From contig NZ_JAHKPV010000018.1 in NCBI RefSeq assembly GCF_018860765.1, forward strand, positions 60,471-124,470: a stretch of 64,000 bases of DNA, read 5' to 3'. The notes beneath the pieces were generated by a model, which had not been told where the DNA came from, did not search any database, and saw only the letters and a list, made by a program, of their open reading frames with translations. The stretch comes from Marinobacter salexigens (lineage in GTDB: Bacteria; Pseudomonadota; Gammaproteobacteria; Pseudomonadales; Oleiphilaceae). Both the position numbers and the translations under genes were made by a program. Below are positions 10,315 through 19,460 of this stretch, piece after piece; positions within the stretch are counted from its first letter, which is position 1, and each line of letters begins with the position of its first letter.

Positions 10315-12081
10315 ATGGACAGAGACCTACACCAGCAATCAGGAAAAACCCGCCTTACCGGACGCTCAAGCGCCTTACGCGCACTAACCCTAAGCCTATG
10401 TCTCACAACCCTGGCAACGCCGGTTCTTAGCCAGGCCATTCTCGAAGGCGAGCGCTTTCATCCTGCCAGCGCCAGTAACGGCATGGTGGCGACTAGCCAC
10501 ACCTTGGCTACCGAGGTTGCGTTAGACGTGTTGAAAAACGGTGGCAACGCCGTGGATGCGGCAGTAACTGCCGGGTTTGCCTTGGCCGTCACCCAGCCAA
10601 GGTCCGGAAACATCGGCGGCGGTGGCTTCATGCTGATATCAAAAGGCGACGGCTCAGAGCCGGAAGCTATAGATTACCGCGAAAAAGCACCCTCAGGCGC
10701 TACCGAAACCATGTACCAAGACGCTTCAGGAGAGGTGGTAAAGGACCGCAGCCGGTTTACCCATCTAGCCGCAGGCGTTCCCGGCACTGTTGCGGGGCTC
10801 GCTCTGGCATTAGAACGTCACGGCACTCTTCCCTTGAAAGAGGCACTGGCACCTGCCATCAAACTAGCCAAAGATGGCTTTGTAGTTCCTCAGCGTTTTA
10901 GTGAAGGGCTTGAGCAGGCACGGGAACGTCTTCAGCGTTGGCCTGCAACTCAGGCAACCTTTTACAAAGAAGACGGATCTGCCTGGCAAGCCGGTGAGCG
11001 CTTCCGCCAGCCGGAATTGGCCGCCACCCTGCAACGTATTGCCGATGAGGGTGTAAAAGGCTTTTATGAAGGTGAAACCGCAAGATTGATTGTGGAAGAA
11101 ATGGAGAGGCATGGCGGCCTCATCACCTCGAAAGATCTTGAAAACTACCAGCCGGTTATTCGCACGCCGGTGCACGGAAACTACCGGGGTTACGACATCT
11201 ACTCTATGTCACCGCCCTCTTCCGGCGGCACGCACATTGTACAAATACTGAATATTCTTGAAGGGTTTCCGATCACTAAGCTTGGCCACAACTCGGCTGA
11301 CACCATTCACTACATGGCAGAAGCCATGAAACTCGCCTATGCCGACCGTTCGGAATATTTGGGCGATACAGATTATGTAGACGTGCCTCTTATGGGCCTG
11401 ACCAGCAAATCTTATGCAACAGAGTTGCGCCAAGGCATCAAGCCGGACAAGGCCCGTCCCGCAAGCGACGTGCGCCCGGGCCAGCCTGCAAGCTATGAAA
11501 GCCCTGAAACCACACATTTTTCGGTTGTCGATAAATGGGGCAATGCCGTATCCAACACCTACACCATCAACTTCAGTTACGGCTCGGGCATTACCGTTGA
11601 AGGCGCAGGCTTTTTGCTCAACAACGAAATGGACGATTTTAGCGCCAAGCCAGGCGTACCCAATGCCTACGGCCTGATCGGCGGTGCAGCGAACAAAGTG
11701 GAGCCTGGCAAGCGCATGCTCAGCTCCATGTCGCCGACCATTGTTCGCAAAGATGACCGCAATTTTCTGGTCACCGGCAGCCCGGGTGGCTCGCGGATTA
11801 TCACCACGACTCTCCAAGTCATCATGAATGTGATTGACCACGGCATGAATATACAAACCGCCGTCAATGCGCCCCGCATTCACCATCAATGGCTGCCAGA
11901 TGAAATCCGAATCGAACAAGGCATCAGTACCGACACAGTGAACCTGCTGGAAAGCCGCGGCCACAAAGTGGTGACTAACTCGGCTATGGGCGCCATTCAA
12001 AGCATTATGATTGGAGAAGACGGCACGCTATACGGCGGCGCCGACCCAAGGCGTAGCACATCTTCTGCCATGGGCTACTGA
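10315..12081 (+). CDS. ggt: Gamma-glutamyltransferase (glutathione hydrolase), exported precursor
   Basis: A 588-residue precursor of the Ntn-hydrolase that removes the gamma-glutamyl group of glutathione in the periplasm. The N-terminus has a long positive segment, then a hydrophobic stretch ending PVLSQA, a plausible signal peptide. The autocleavage and nucleophile Thr is at about residue 399 in the TTHFSVVDKWGN motif, which would start the small subunit. The oxyanion-hole SSMSPT and the SPGGSRIITTTLQV segment follow. An AGGAGTGGAG ribosome binding site lies just before the ATG. The next gene follows after 25 bp. Confidence 0.95.
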   Translation: MDRDLHQQSGKTRLTGRSSALRALTLSLCLTTLATPVLSQAILEGERFHPASASNGMVATSHTLATEVALDVLKNGGNAVDAAVTAGFALAVTQPRSGNIGGGGFMLISKGDGSEPEAIDYREKAPSGATETMYQDASGEVVKDRSRFTHLAAGVPGTVAGLALALERHGTLPLKEALAPAIKLAKDGFVVPQRFSEGLEQARERLQRWPATQATFYKEDGSAWQAGERFRQPELAATLQRIADEGVKGFYEGETARLIVEEMERHGGLITSKDLENYQPVIRTPVHGNYRGYDIYSMSPPSSGGTHIVQILNILEGFPITKLGHNSADTIHYMAEAMKLAYADRSEYLGDTDYVDVPLMGLTSKSYATELRQGIKPDKARPASDVRPGQPASYESPETTHFSVVDKWGNAVSNTYTINFSYGSGITVEGAGFLLNNEMDDFSAKPGVPNAYGLIGGAANKVEPGKRMLSSMSPTIVRKDDRNFLVTGSPGGSRIITTTLQVIMNVIDHGMNIQTAVNAPRIHHQWLPDEIRIEQGISTDTVNLLESRGHKVVTNSAMGAIQSIMIGEDGTLYGGADPRRSTSSAMGY

Positions 12082-12106
12082 CACCATCGTTAAACCGGAG
12101 GCATTT

Positions 12107-12355
12107 ATGTTCCTGTCTGTACAACTGAGCTGTTATCCCCTCAAGGATGATTACAAGCAACCCATCTGGGATCTCATTGCCCGGCTGGAAGAAACCGGCC
12201 TGCAAGTTATCGCGGGCCGCATGAGTACTGAAATTTTCGGCGAGTACGACGAAGTTATGAAAGTACTCTCCGACACCATGAAGTGGTCGTTCGAGACCTA
12301 CGGGAAGTCGGTTTTTGTGGCGAAGATTATGGAGGGTGATCGGAGGCCGAAATAA
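12107..12355 (+). CDS. YkoF/MTH1187-type thiamine-binding-fold small protein
   Basis: An 82-residue protein starting at the ATG at 12107, preceded by a clear GGAGG. An in-frame start at 12011 would lie inside ggt and is unlikely. The sequence (MFLSVQLSCYPL, then GLQVIAGRMSTEIFGEYDEV, then FETYGKSVFVAKI) resembles the YkoF family ferredoxin-like fold that binds thiamine or hydroxymethylpyrimidine in Bacillus. No transporter gene is adjacent, so ligand and role here are unknown. It probably shares a transcript with ggt. Confidence 0.7.
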   Translation: MFLSVQLSCYPLKDDYKQPIWDLIARLEETGLQVIAGRMSTEIFGEYDEVMKVLSDTMKWSFETYGKSVFVAKIMEGDRRPK

Positions 12356-12441
12356 TGGAGCCGGCACAAAAGTTATAAAGTTGACAAAAGGATAATTGCT
12401 AGCGCTTTGGCAACACCTGAACTACCTTTTATTGTGTGCAA

Positions 12442-12480
12442 ACGTCGATCTAAACCCGCCCTCGGATTTAGGTCGAACGT
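12442..12480. repeat. Imperfect inverted repeat between the YkoF-like gene and the collar-domain gene
   Basis: The left arm ACGTCGATCTAAACC pairs with the right arm GGATTTAGGTCGAACGT with one bulge and two pyrimidine exchanges, giving a stem of about 15 pairs. It lies 87-125 bp after the end of the YkoF-like gene and has no T tract, so it is not a typical intrinsic terminator. It may be a transcript-end structure or an operator. Confidence 0.4.
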
Positions 12481-12601
12481 AGGCAGGCAAGCTATTTTGA
12501 ATCATTCATTCGTCAACTAGTACGAGATGCCAGCGAGACTCCTGCAAGCAAACGATAGCGTGGACCCCAGAATGGACTCGTATTATATAGAAGGACCTTC
12601 A

Positions 12602-13294
12602 ATGAAAAACATTCGTACGTTGTCCCTATCTTCAGCACTTGTATTATTCACGATTTCAGGAGGGAATGCTTCAGCAAGCTGCGGGCCAGACGCCTATATC
12701 GCCTCAGTTTGCACGACAGCCGCCAACTTTTGCCCCAGAGGCTACAGTGAGGCAGCCGGACAACTCCTTGCCATTTCGAGTAACACGGCCCTGTTTTCGC
12801 TAATAGGAACGCAATACGGCGGGGATGGCCGCTCAACCTTTGCATTACCCGATTATCGCGGGCGTAGCGGTGTCGGACGCGGAGCGGGGCCAGGCTTGCA
12901 ACCGGTACAGCAAGGCTCACGGTCCGGGAGGGATCTCATCACGCTAGGCATCGCCAACTTACCGGCTCACAACCATGCCGCGGCAGTATCCAGCATCGGC
13001 AATGTTGGCGTATCCATTCCCGTAGCTCCAAATTCTGGTAGCAATACCACGACGCCTTCCTCAACGGAAAACTATCTTGCCGCATCCCCTGGAGGGCCAA
13101 ACGGCGCAGCAATATGGGCACCGGCAACCTCCGATAAATTGGCATCAATAGGGGGAGTCACCACCAGCGTTAGTGGCACCGGTACAGTGACGGTAGGAAA
13201 TGCCGGTGGTAGCCAGCCCTTTGATAGCCGCCCGCCACAGATTGGGATGCGCTATTGCATCGCAATGACCGGCATTTTTCCGCCCAGAGAATAA
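12602..13294 (+). CDS. Secreted phage tail-collar-domain protein (microcystin-dependent-protein-like)
   Basis: The start is placed at ATG 12602, preceded by AAGGACC, giving 230 residues with a clear signal peptide (MKNIRTLSLSSALVLFTISG, cleavage near NASAS). The mature part matches the tail-collar/MdpB type: MLAIxxNxALFxLxGxxYGGDGxxTFxLPDYRGR-like segments (ALFSLIGTQYGGDGRSTFAL), then a Gly/Ser/Thr-rich middle with NLPAHNHA, and the family-typical end IGMRYCIAMTGIFPPRE. No other phage genes are nearby, so this looks like a stand-alone surface or secreted collar-domain protein. Its role is unknown. It lies directly upstream of the giant adhesin, in the same direction. Confidence 0.85.
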   Translation: MKNIRTLSLSSALVLFTISGGNASASCGPDAYIASVCTTAANFCPRGYSEAAGQLLAISSNTALFSLIGTQYGGDGRSTFALPDYRGRSGVGRGAGPGLQPVQQGSRSGRDLITLGIANLPAHNHAAAVSSIGNVGVSIPVAPNSGSNTTTPSSTENYLAASPGGPNGAAIWAPATSDKLASIGGVTTSVSGTGTVTVGNAGGSQPFDSRPPQIGMRYCIAMTGIFPPRE

Positions 13295-13340
13295 TCCTAT
13301 TAGCCCAGGGCGAGCCCGCCGCAGCAGACTGTAATCAAAA

Positions 13341-13375
13341 GGTGTTTATTGTTCACACAACGGAACATAAACACC
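13341..13375. terminator. Strong hairpin between the collar-domain gene and the adhesin gene
   Basis: GGTGTTTATTGTTC at 13341-13354 pairs with GAACATAAACACC at 13363-13375, with one bulged base and an 8-base loop. It follows the collar-domain stop by about 46 bp. There is no run of T after it, so termination is possible but not certain; it could also be a regulatory structure in the adhesin leader. Confidence 0.45.
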
Positions 13376-13541
13376 ACCTTACTTATCTTGTTGAGGCGTT
13401 TAAGGTTGCCTATGGTTAGATGAGCCCCTGTTCGGTTTTCAAGCAAGGTCGCAGACTAACCAGTTTAGACTGTTCTTAGCTTCAGTCAGTTGGTGTGAAA
13501 CAAGCACTAACCACATCACGCAGTCAACGGAGAATGTAACG

Positions 13542-16500
13542 ATGGAACTCAAACAAACCGGCGTTGCGGTATTTGACCCAGCCCTGCCAGATGTAGATGT
13601 GCTTGTTTCCTCAGCCAAACAAGCGGGACTGATCCCCATATTTCTAACCCAAGATTGCGATAGTCTGACTCAGCTAGTTCAACAGTTGAAGGTATTGGGC
13701 GGCACGCAGCAACTGCATGTATTTTGTCACGGCCAACCCGGACGAATATTGCTTGGGAACTCAATAATAGACGCTCAATCTCTTCCCCATCATGCAAACC
13801 AGTTGCGTCAATTAGGACAATCTATCGGTGACGGCTGCTGGCTTTATAGCTGCGAAACCGCTCTTGGTGATGCCGGGCAAGGCTTTATCAGAGAGTTATC
13901 GGCAGCGATAGGCACAAGCATCTGTGCTTCAACCAAAAAAATAGGAGGGACGACTCAGGGAACACATTGGCAGTTGGACGCAGGCTCTGCATCACTAAGC
14001 CATCACGCGCTTGAGATTCCGAACTACAAACATACTCTGGCAGCAACAACACTCACCTTCACATCAGACGATGGCAGCTGGGATACCGACCACATTGCTG
14101 AGGATGGCGAGGGTGGCAGCGCCGATATCGCCGGCATTACCATTCAGATACTCAATATCAGCAACCCCAGCGGCAGCAAAGTCAACAGCATCAACTGGTT
14201 CAGTGATGCCGGCTTGGTTAGCTCCGATGGCTTTTCCGGGATCAGCGTCGACTACAACAGTTCATTTGGCAACAACGAGTGGGGCGGTCAGGCCATCAAA
14301 AGCAGTGACGGCTCTGAGTTCAAGCTCGATGGCTTTGATTTTTATGATTGGGGCAACTACCCCTCTGGTGGCGAGGCCATGAGCATTGTGGCCTATCGCG
14401 ACGGGGTCATGGTAGCCGGTAGTACGGTGAACTTCAGGGCCAACGATAACGATCAAAGAGTCAGTCAGGACCTGTCAGGCAACAGTTTGTATGGCTACGT
14501 CGATGAAGTGCGAATACTCTTTGCCGACGGCGGTGGCTGGGCCTCCATCAATAATATTGTTATCGACACCGCTATTGCGCCCAATAGTGCTCCCGTTCTG
14601 GGCGGCACACCTGCCGATGACGGCGCGACCGAAGATATAGCCACGGCTATCGACCTATCGGTCTACAACATCAGTGATGCCGATGGCGACAGCCTCACCC
14701 TAACGCTCGCCGTGGATCGTGGCACACTTGCCAGTACAGACGGTAATGGCACCACCGCAGGCGTGACAGTAGCCAACTCTGGCACGGCTAGCGTGACCCT
14801 TCAGGGCACGGCCGCCAACTTAAACACCTATCTGAACGACGCCAGCAAAATTCAGTTCACCACCGCAGCCAACGATACCACCGCAGCCACGTTGACCGTC
14901 ACCCCCAATGACGGCACAGAGGATGGTAGCGCCGATACTGTCACTATCAGCATCACGGCGGTCAACGATGCGCCTGTACTGGCAGACACCAATGTTACCC
15001 TGACCACCATTGTTGAAGATGCCGGTGACGACGACGGTTCCAGCGCCGATGGCGATAATGACGCCAGTCAGAATGCCGATAACGGTGGTGATACGGTGGC
15101 CGACCTGCTCACCGCCGCCATCAGCGACCCGGATGGGGGTGCAATTGAAGCCATAGCCGTTACCCAGATCGACAATAGCAACGGCGTATGGCAATACAGT
15201 ACCGACAGCGGCACGACTTGGAACAGTTTCTCTGGTACCACCGGCAGCAGCGTAGATATCAGCAACGCGGCGCGGCTTCTGGACAGCACCGACTTGATTC
15301 GCTTTGTCCCCGATGCCAACTACAACGGCACTGCGACCTTCGCTTTCCGGGCTTGGGATACCTCCACGGGTGGCGCTGGCAACACCGCAGACACTAGCAC
15401 CAACGGCGGCTCAACGGCGTTTTCCAGCGCTACAGATACGGCCAGTGTCAGCGTTTTGGCGGTGAATGACGAGCCGACCCTGACCGCCACCGGCAGCGAT
15501 CCCACCTTCACCGAAGGGGGCGCGGCGGCCAGCCTGTTCAACGCCACCAGTCTCGACACTGTCGAGACTGGCCAAGTCGTCACCGGCCTGAGTTTCACCA
15601 TCACCAACGTCGCCAACGGCAGCAACGAACGGATCAACGTCGATGGCACCACCATCGTGCTGACCCATGGCACCAACGGTTCTACCGCCGGCAACAGCCT
15701 CAACTACAGCGTGATGGTGATCGGCACCACCGCCACGGTAACCATGACCGGCGGCAACGTCTCGGTCGCCGCCGCCGAGACGCTGATCGACAGCATGAGC
15801 TACCAGAACAACAGCAACTCGCTGTCGACCAGCGACCGGGTGGTAACCCTAACCAGCGTGCAGGACAGCGGCGGCACCGCCAACGGCGGCGACAACACCG
15901 GAAGTCTGGCGATCGCCTCCACCGTGACGATGGCGGGCGTCAACGACGCACCAACCCTCACGGCAACAGGACAGAATCCCACCTATACGGAAGGTGGCGC
16001 GGCACCGGGTGCGGATCTATTCTCCGGCGTTACCGCCGACACCGTCGATAGTGGTCAGACCTTCTCAGCGATGACCCTGACTGTTACAAACGTCAGTGAT
16101 GGCGCCGACGAAGTCCTACGCATTGACGGCTCGGATCTCGCCCTGACCAATGGCAACTCGGTCAACACAGCCACGAATGGCCTGACGGTGAATTCATCGG
16201 TCTCCGGTTCGACCGCCACGATAGCGTTTACTGGCGCCACGTTAAGCGAAGCCCAGATGCAAACGCTGGTCGATGGCCTGGCCTATCGCAATGCCTCAGA
16301 TAACCCCACGACCGGCTCAAACCGTGTGGTCACCATCACCGGCATAACAGACAGTGGTGGCACCGCTAACGGTGGCAGTGATGTGGCCGCGCCGAATTTG
16401 GCTTCGACCGTATCGCTGACAGCCGTCAATGATGCGCCGGTGGTCGGTGATGCCTTTGGAGAAACCAGCCAGATCATTGCCGGTGCCGGTGCACAGAGCG

Positions 16501-19412
16501 TTGGCTTGTTTAACGATGTCACCGTAACGAATGCCGACAGTGTCGATTACAACAGTGGTTTTTTGACTCTGGCGCAGACAGCGGGCACTGCCAATGGCAA
16601 CTGGTCGGTAGACGGCACAACGATAACGTCTGGAGGCGACGCCACGGTCAGTGCGGGTGAAATAATCCAAGTGGGCGGTGTGACAGTGGGGATTGTTGAT
16701 GCCACTGATGATGGCCAAAGCGGTAATGACCTCACCATTAGCTTCAACACCGCTAACGCGACCAACCCCAACTTACAGGTTCTGTTACAAAATCTGAGTT
16801 ACAGTGCCCCCTCTGGCCTTGGCAATCGCAGCTTTGATCTAACCCTGAATGATGCCGATGGCACCGCTAACGGCGGTGATTCCGATATCACCGGCGGTTT
16901 CACTTTAAACGTTACCCCCAACCCACCCGTCATCAGCAATCTGGATGGCGACAGCATTGCGGCCACTGAACAAGGCGGCGCGATTGCTCTGGACCTTGGC
17001 AGCAATGCGACCGTTACTGACGCCGACTCGGCGAACTTCAATGGGGGCTCAGTTACCGTAAGTGTGACCGGCAACGCCGATGCCGCCAGCGATGTGCTGT
17101 CCGTCGACACCAGTGGCGCCATTTCCTTGGCCGGCACCACCGCAGGCTCAAATGTGTCCGCCTCCGGTACGGTGATTGGCACCTTAGGCAATACTATAGC
17201 CGCCGGTAATGATTTTGTTGTAAACCTTAACGTCGATGCGACACCGGCCAGAGTGCAGGCTCTGGTGCAAGCGTTGACCTTTGAAGCCTCGGGGGATACC
17301 CCAGAGGAATCTACCCGAACCGTGAACGTGACGGTGTCCGATGGCACCGCAACGGACAGTGCAGAGGTCAGTGTCGCAGTGACCGCGGAGAATGACGCCC
17401 CACAATTGACGGGGTTAATCAGTGATGCCACGTTTACGGAAGACACTCAGGCCACTCTGGATCTATCGGCAGCGACCCTATCAGACGTGGATACCACGGG
17501 TAGCGTGACGTTAACACTCACCGCTTCTGCTGGCATTCTCTCGGCAACGACTGGAGGGGGTGTCACCGTCGGTGGAAGTAACTCCACCTCTGTCACACTC
17601 AGCGGCACCGTGGCGGCGATCGATACCTATCTTAATGGCGCCAATATCAGCCATACGCCCGCCGAAAATGCGACAGGGAATGATGCCGCGACAATCAGCC
17701 TGAGTATTAACGACGGCGGCACCATCACCGCATTGGGCAGCGTCAATATTGATATTACAGCCGTAAATGATGCCCCCACCGCTGCCGATGACACCGTTAA
17801 TGTCGGCTACAACGGCACCCACACCGTCACGGCTTCGGATTTTGGCTTTACGGATATTGATGGCGACACCTTGCAGTCTGTTCGCATCGATACGGTCCCC
17901 GCCAACGGTACGCTCGCACTGAATGGCACTCCAGTAGTGAACACCGACATCATTGCGATTGCCGACATTAACAGCGGCTTATTAACGTTTACCCCTACCA
18001 GCGGAGACAGTGGCTCTGCTTATGCAACCTTGGCGTTCAGCGTTAACGATGGCACCGTTTTTTCAACTGCCAGTAACACACTGACCTTTGATGTGGCTGC
18101 GGCTCCGCCACCACCTCCACCGCCTACGGACACCACGCCACCGCCAACAACCACGATCGTAGATGGCACCCCGGTTGAAGAGCAAACAGTGGCAGAGAAT
18201 GGCCTGCAGGTGGTCAAGATCAACATCAACCCTGTCTCTCCCGGGCGTCAGGATACCGACAGCAGTTCTAGTCTGGCCGACATACCACTGCACTTTGGTG
18301 ACAGCGGAACAGTGACCACACTCCGACTCCCTGAAGGCATCGGTGCTACCGCCCGGGCTAACGAAACGGCGGTGAGTCAAACGTCTTTCCGCGATGCGCT
18401 GTACCTGCTACGCGACGCTGCGCCCGTTAAAGATTGGTCATCCCTGACGAACGGTTTAGAGCAATGGCTGAGCGATGGCAATAGCGCCGGTTGGCTAAAC
18501 CAGATTACCTTTACTTCTGACGGCGTTCAGCCACCATCACAAGCCATTGAAGTCAGTGGTGTTGGGGGAGATGCAACCGAGATCATGATTCTGGACGCCC
18601 GACAATTGCCTGCGGGAACCGTATTAAATCTAAACAATATTGAGTTTGCCATCATCGCAGGCGACGTCACCGTGCGCGGCGGTTCGGGCCCCAACGTGGT
18701 GTTCGCAGGCAGTGGTCGTCAGGACATCTTGCTCGGTGCGGCTGATGATGAGCTCCACGGTGGTGACGGCGATGACACTATTGGCTCTGCCGGCGGCGAT
18801 GATTTGCTGTTTGGTGAGGGGGGCAGCGACCTATTGTTTGGTGGAGCAGGAAACGATCTCCTGCATGGCGGTCAGAACAACGACACGGTAACCCTCAGCG
18901 GCTCACATTCAAACTACACAGTGGAGCGCGACAACGCGGTGACCCGCATTACCCATGTCGACACCCCCAATGAAACAGATATTCTAATCAATGTCGAAAC
19001 GCTACGCTTCAGCGATAAAGAGCTGATCATTGAGTACGATCAAGACCACGACTGGCTGGCCACTTTATATACACAGCTCCTAGGGCGTCAGGCGGACCTT
19101 GATGGCTTCCAGTACTGGGCGCGACTGCTCGATCAAGGTGCCAGTATCGGAGACATTGTTAATGGTTTTCTACACTCGACTGAATTCGTCGAGCACTTAG
19201 GAAGCAACACAGGAAACCTTGATAGCAATCAGACTCTCACTTTGTACTACACCGCTCTTCTCGGTCGGGAAGCTGATGACGCTGGCTATCGCTATTGGCA
19301 ACAGCAACTGATTGACGGAGCCTCCCACGACGATGTGTTGGCGGGCTTTGTATTGTCGGAAGAGCTGACGGGGCAGTATCAACAGACGGAGGATTGGGAT
19401 TTTTTCATCTAA
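13542..19412 (+). CDS. Giant RTX adhesin: DUF4347, cadherin-like repeats, RTX nonapeptides, two DUF4214 domains
   Basis: This 1956-residue protein has no N-terminal signal peptide. Residues 1 to about 165 match DUF4347, an N-terminal domain of large surface proteins (LHVFCHGQPGRILLG, DGCWLYSCETALG). A beta-sandwich-like region follows at about 170-345. Then come VCBS/cadherin-like repeats whose boundaries are marked by VNDAPVL-type motifs near residues 473, 640, 799, 961, 1282 and 1407. A Pro-rich linker with seven consecutive prolines lies near 1521. RTX calcium-binding repeats of GGxGxDxL type (GGDGDDTIG, GGAGNDLLHGG) occupy about 1712-1783. Two DUF4214 repeats (LGRQADLDGFQYW, LGREADDAGYRYW) end the protein, whose last residues DWDFFI suit a type I secretion signal. 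The predicted role is calcium-stabilised adhesion or biofilm formation. No type I exporter genes lie nearby. GGAG precedes the ATG. Confidence 0.88.
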   Translation: MELKQTGVAVFDPALPDVDVLVSSAKQAGLIPIFLTQDCDSLTQLVQQLKVLGGTQQLHVFCHGQPGRILLGNSIIDAQSLPHHANQLRQLGQSIGDGCWLYSCETALGDAGQGFIRELSAAIGTSICASTKKIGGTTQGTHWQLDAGSASLSHHALEIPNYKHTLAATTLTFTSDDGSWDTDHIAEDGEGGSADIAGITIQILNISNPSGSKVNSINWFSDAGLVSSDGFSGISVDYNSSFGNNEWGGQAIKSSDGSEFKLDGFDFYDWGNYPSGGEAMSIVAYRDGVMVAGSTVNFRANDNDQRVSQDLSGNSLYGYVDEVRILFADGGGWASINNIVIDTAIAPNSAPVLGGTPADDGATEDIATAIDLSVYNISDADGDSLTLTLAVDRGTLASTDGNGTTAGVTVANSGTASVTLQGTAANLNTYLNDASKIQFTTAANDTTAATLTVTPNDGTEDGSADTVTISITAVNDAPVLADTNVTLTTIVEDAGDDDGSSADGDNDASQNADNGGDTVADLLTAAISDPDGGAIEAIAVTQIDNSNGVWQYSTDSGTTWNSFSGTTGSSVDISNAARLLDSTDLIRFVPDANYNGTATFAFRAWDTSTGGAGNTADTSTNGGSTAFSSATDTASVSVLAVNDEPTLTATGSDPTFTEGGAAASLFNATSLDTVETGQVVTGLSFTITNVANGSNERINVDGTTIVLTHGTNGSTAGNSLNYSVMVIGTTATVTMTGGNVSVAAAETLIDSMSYQNNSNSLSTSDRVVTLTSVQDSGGTANGGDNTGSLAIASTVTMAGVNDAPTLTATGQNPTYTEGGAAPGADLFSGVTADTVDSGQTFSAMTLTVTNVSDGADEVLRIDGSDLALTNGNSVNTATNGLTVNSSVSGSTATIAFTGATLSEAQMQTLVDGLAYRNASDNPTTGSNRVVTITGITDSGGTANGGSDVAAPNLASTVSLTAVNDAPVVGDAFGETSQIIAGAGAQSVGLFNDVTVTNADSVDYNSGFLTLAQTAGTANGNWSVDGTTITSGGDATVSAGEIIQVGGVTVGIVDATDDGQSGNDLTISFNTANATNPNLQVLLQNLSYSAPSGLGNRSFDLTLNDADGTANGGDSDITGGFTLNVTPNPPVISNLDGDSIAATEQGGAIALDLGSNATVTDADSANFNGGSVTVSVTGNADAASDVLSVDTSGAISLAGTTAGSNVSASGTVIGTLGNTIAAGNDFVVNLNVDATPARVQALVQALTFEASGDTPEESTRTVNVTVSDGTATDSAEVSVAVTAENDAPQLTGLISDATFTEDTQATLDLSAATLSDVDTTGSVTLTLTASAGILSATTGGGVTVGGSNSTSVTLSGTVAAIDTYLNGANISHTPAENATGNDAATISLSINDGGTITALGSVNIDITAVNDAPTAADDTVNVGYNGTHTVTASDFGFTDIDGDTLQSVRIDTVPANGTLALNGTPVVNTDIIAIADINSGLLTFTPTSGDSGSAYATLAFSVNDGTVFSTASNTLTFDVAAAPPPPPPPTDTTPPPTTTIVDGTPVEEQTVAENGLQVVKININPVSPGRQDTDSSSSLADIPLHFGDSGTVTTLRLPEGIGATARANETAVSQTSFRDALYLLRDAAPVKDWSSLTNGLEQWLSDGNSAGWLNQITFTSDGVQPPSQAIEVSGVGGDATEIMILDARQLPAGTVLNLNNIEFAIIAGDVTVRGGSGPNVVFAGSGRQDILLGAADDELHGGDGDDTIGSAGGDDLLFGEGGSDLLFGGAGNDLLHGGQNNDTVTLSGSHSNYTVERDNAVTRITHVDTPNETDILINVETLRFSDKELIIEYDQDHDWLATLYTQLLGRQADLDGFQYWARLLDQGASIGDIVNGFLHSTEFVEHLGSNTGNLDSNQTLTLYYTALLGREADDAGYRYWQQQLIDGASHDDVLAGFVLSEELTGQYQQTEDWDFFI

Positions 19413-19441
19413 GAGTGAAACAGGTTAACGTCTAATGTGCC

Positions 19442-19460
19442 CGCAGGCCTCAGGCCTGCG
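19442..19460. terminator. Shared hairpin between convergent adhesin and ZIP genes
   Basis: CGCAGGCC-TCA-GGCCTGCG forms a perfect 8-bp GC-rich stem with a 3-base loop. The loop is the stop codon of the ZIP gene on the minus strand. There is no T run, so it could act as a Rho-aided transcript end for either strand. Confidence 0.45.

Noticed and set aside
11209..12000. 263-codon minus-strand open frame
   Set aside because: It is the shadow of ggt; no ribosome binding site or family motifs.
12381..12386. TTGACA as a -35 box for the collar-domain gene
   Set aside because: No -10-like hexamer lies at the right distance, and it is 215 bp from the start codon.
12602..13294. Prophage remnant suggested by the tail-collar domain
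   Set aside because: The protein has a signal peptide, and no capsid, integrase, terminase or other phage genes lie around it.
13542..19412. Repeated DNA in the adhesin as a CRISPR or tandem array
   Set aside because: The repetition is at protein level (VNDAP-type domains of about 155 residues), not short identical DNA repeats with spacers.
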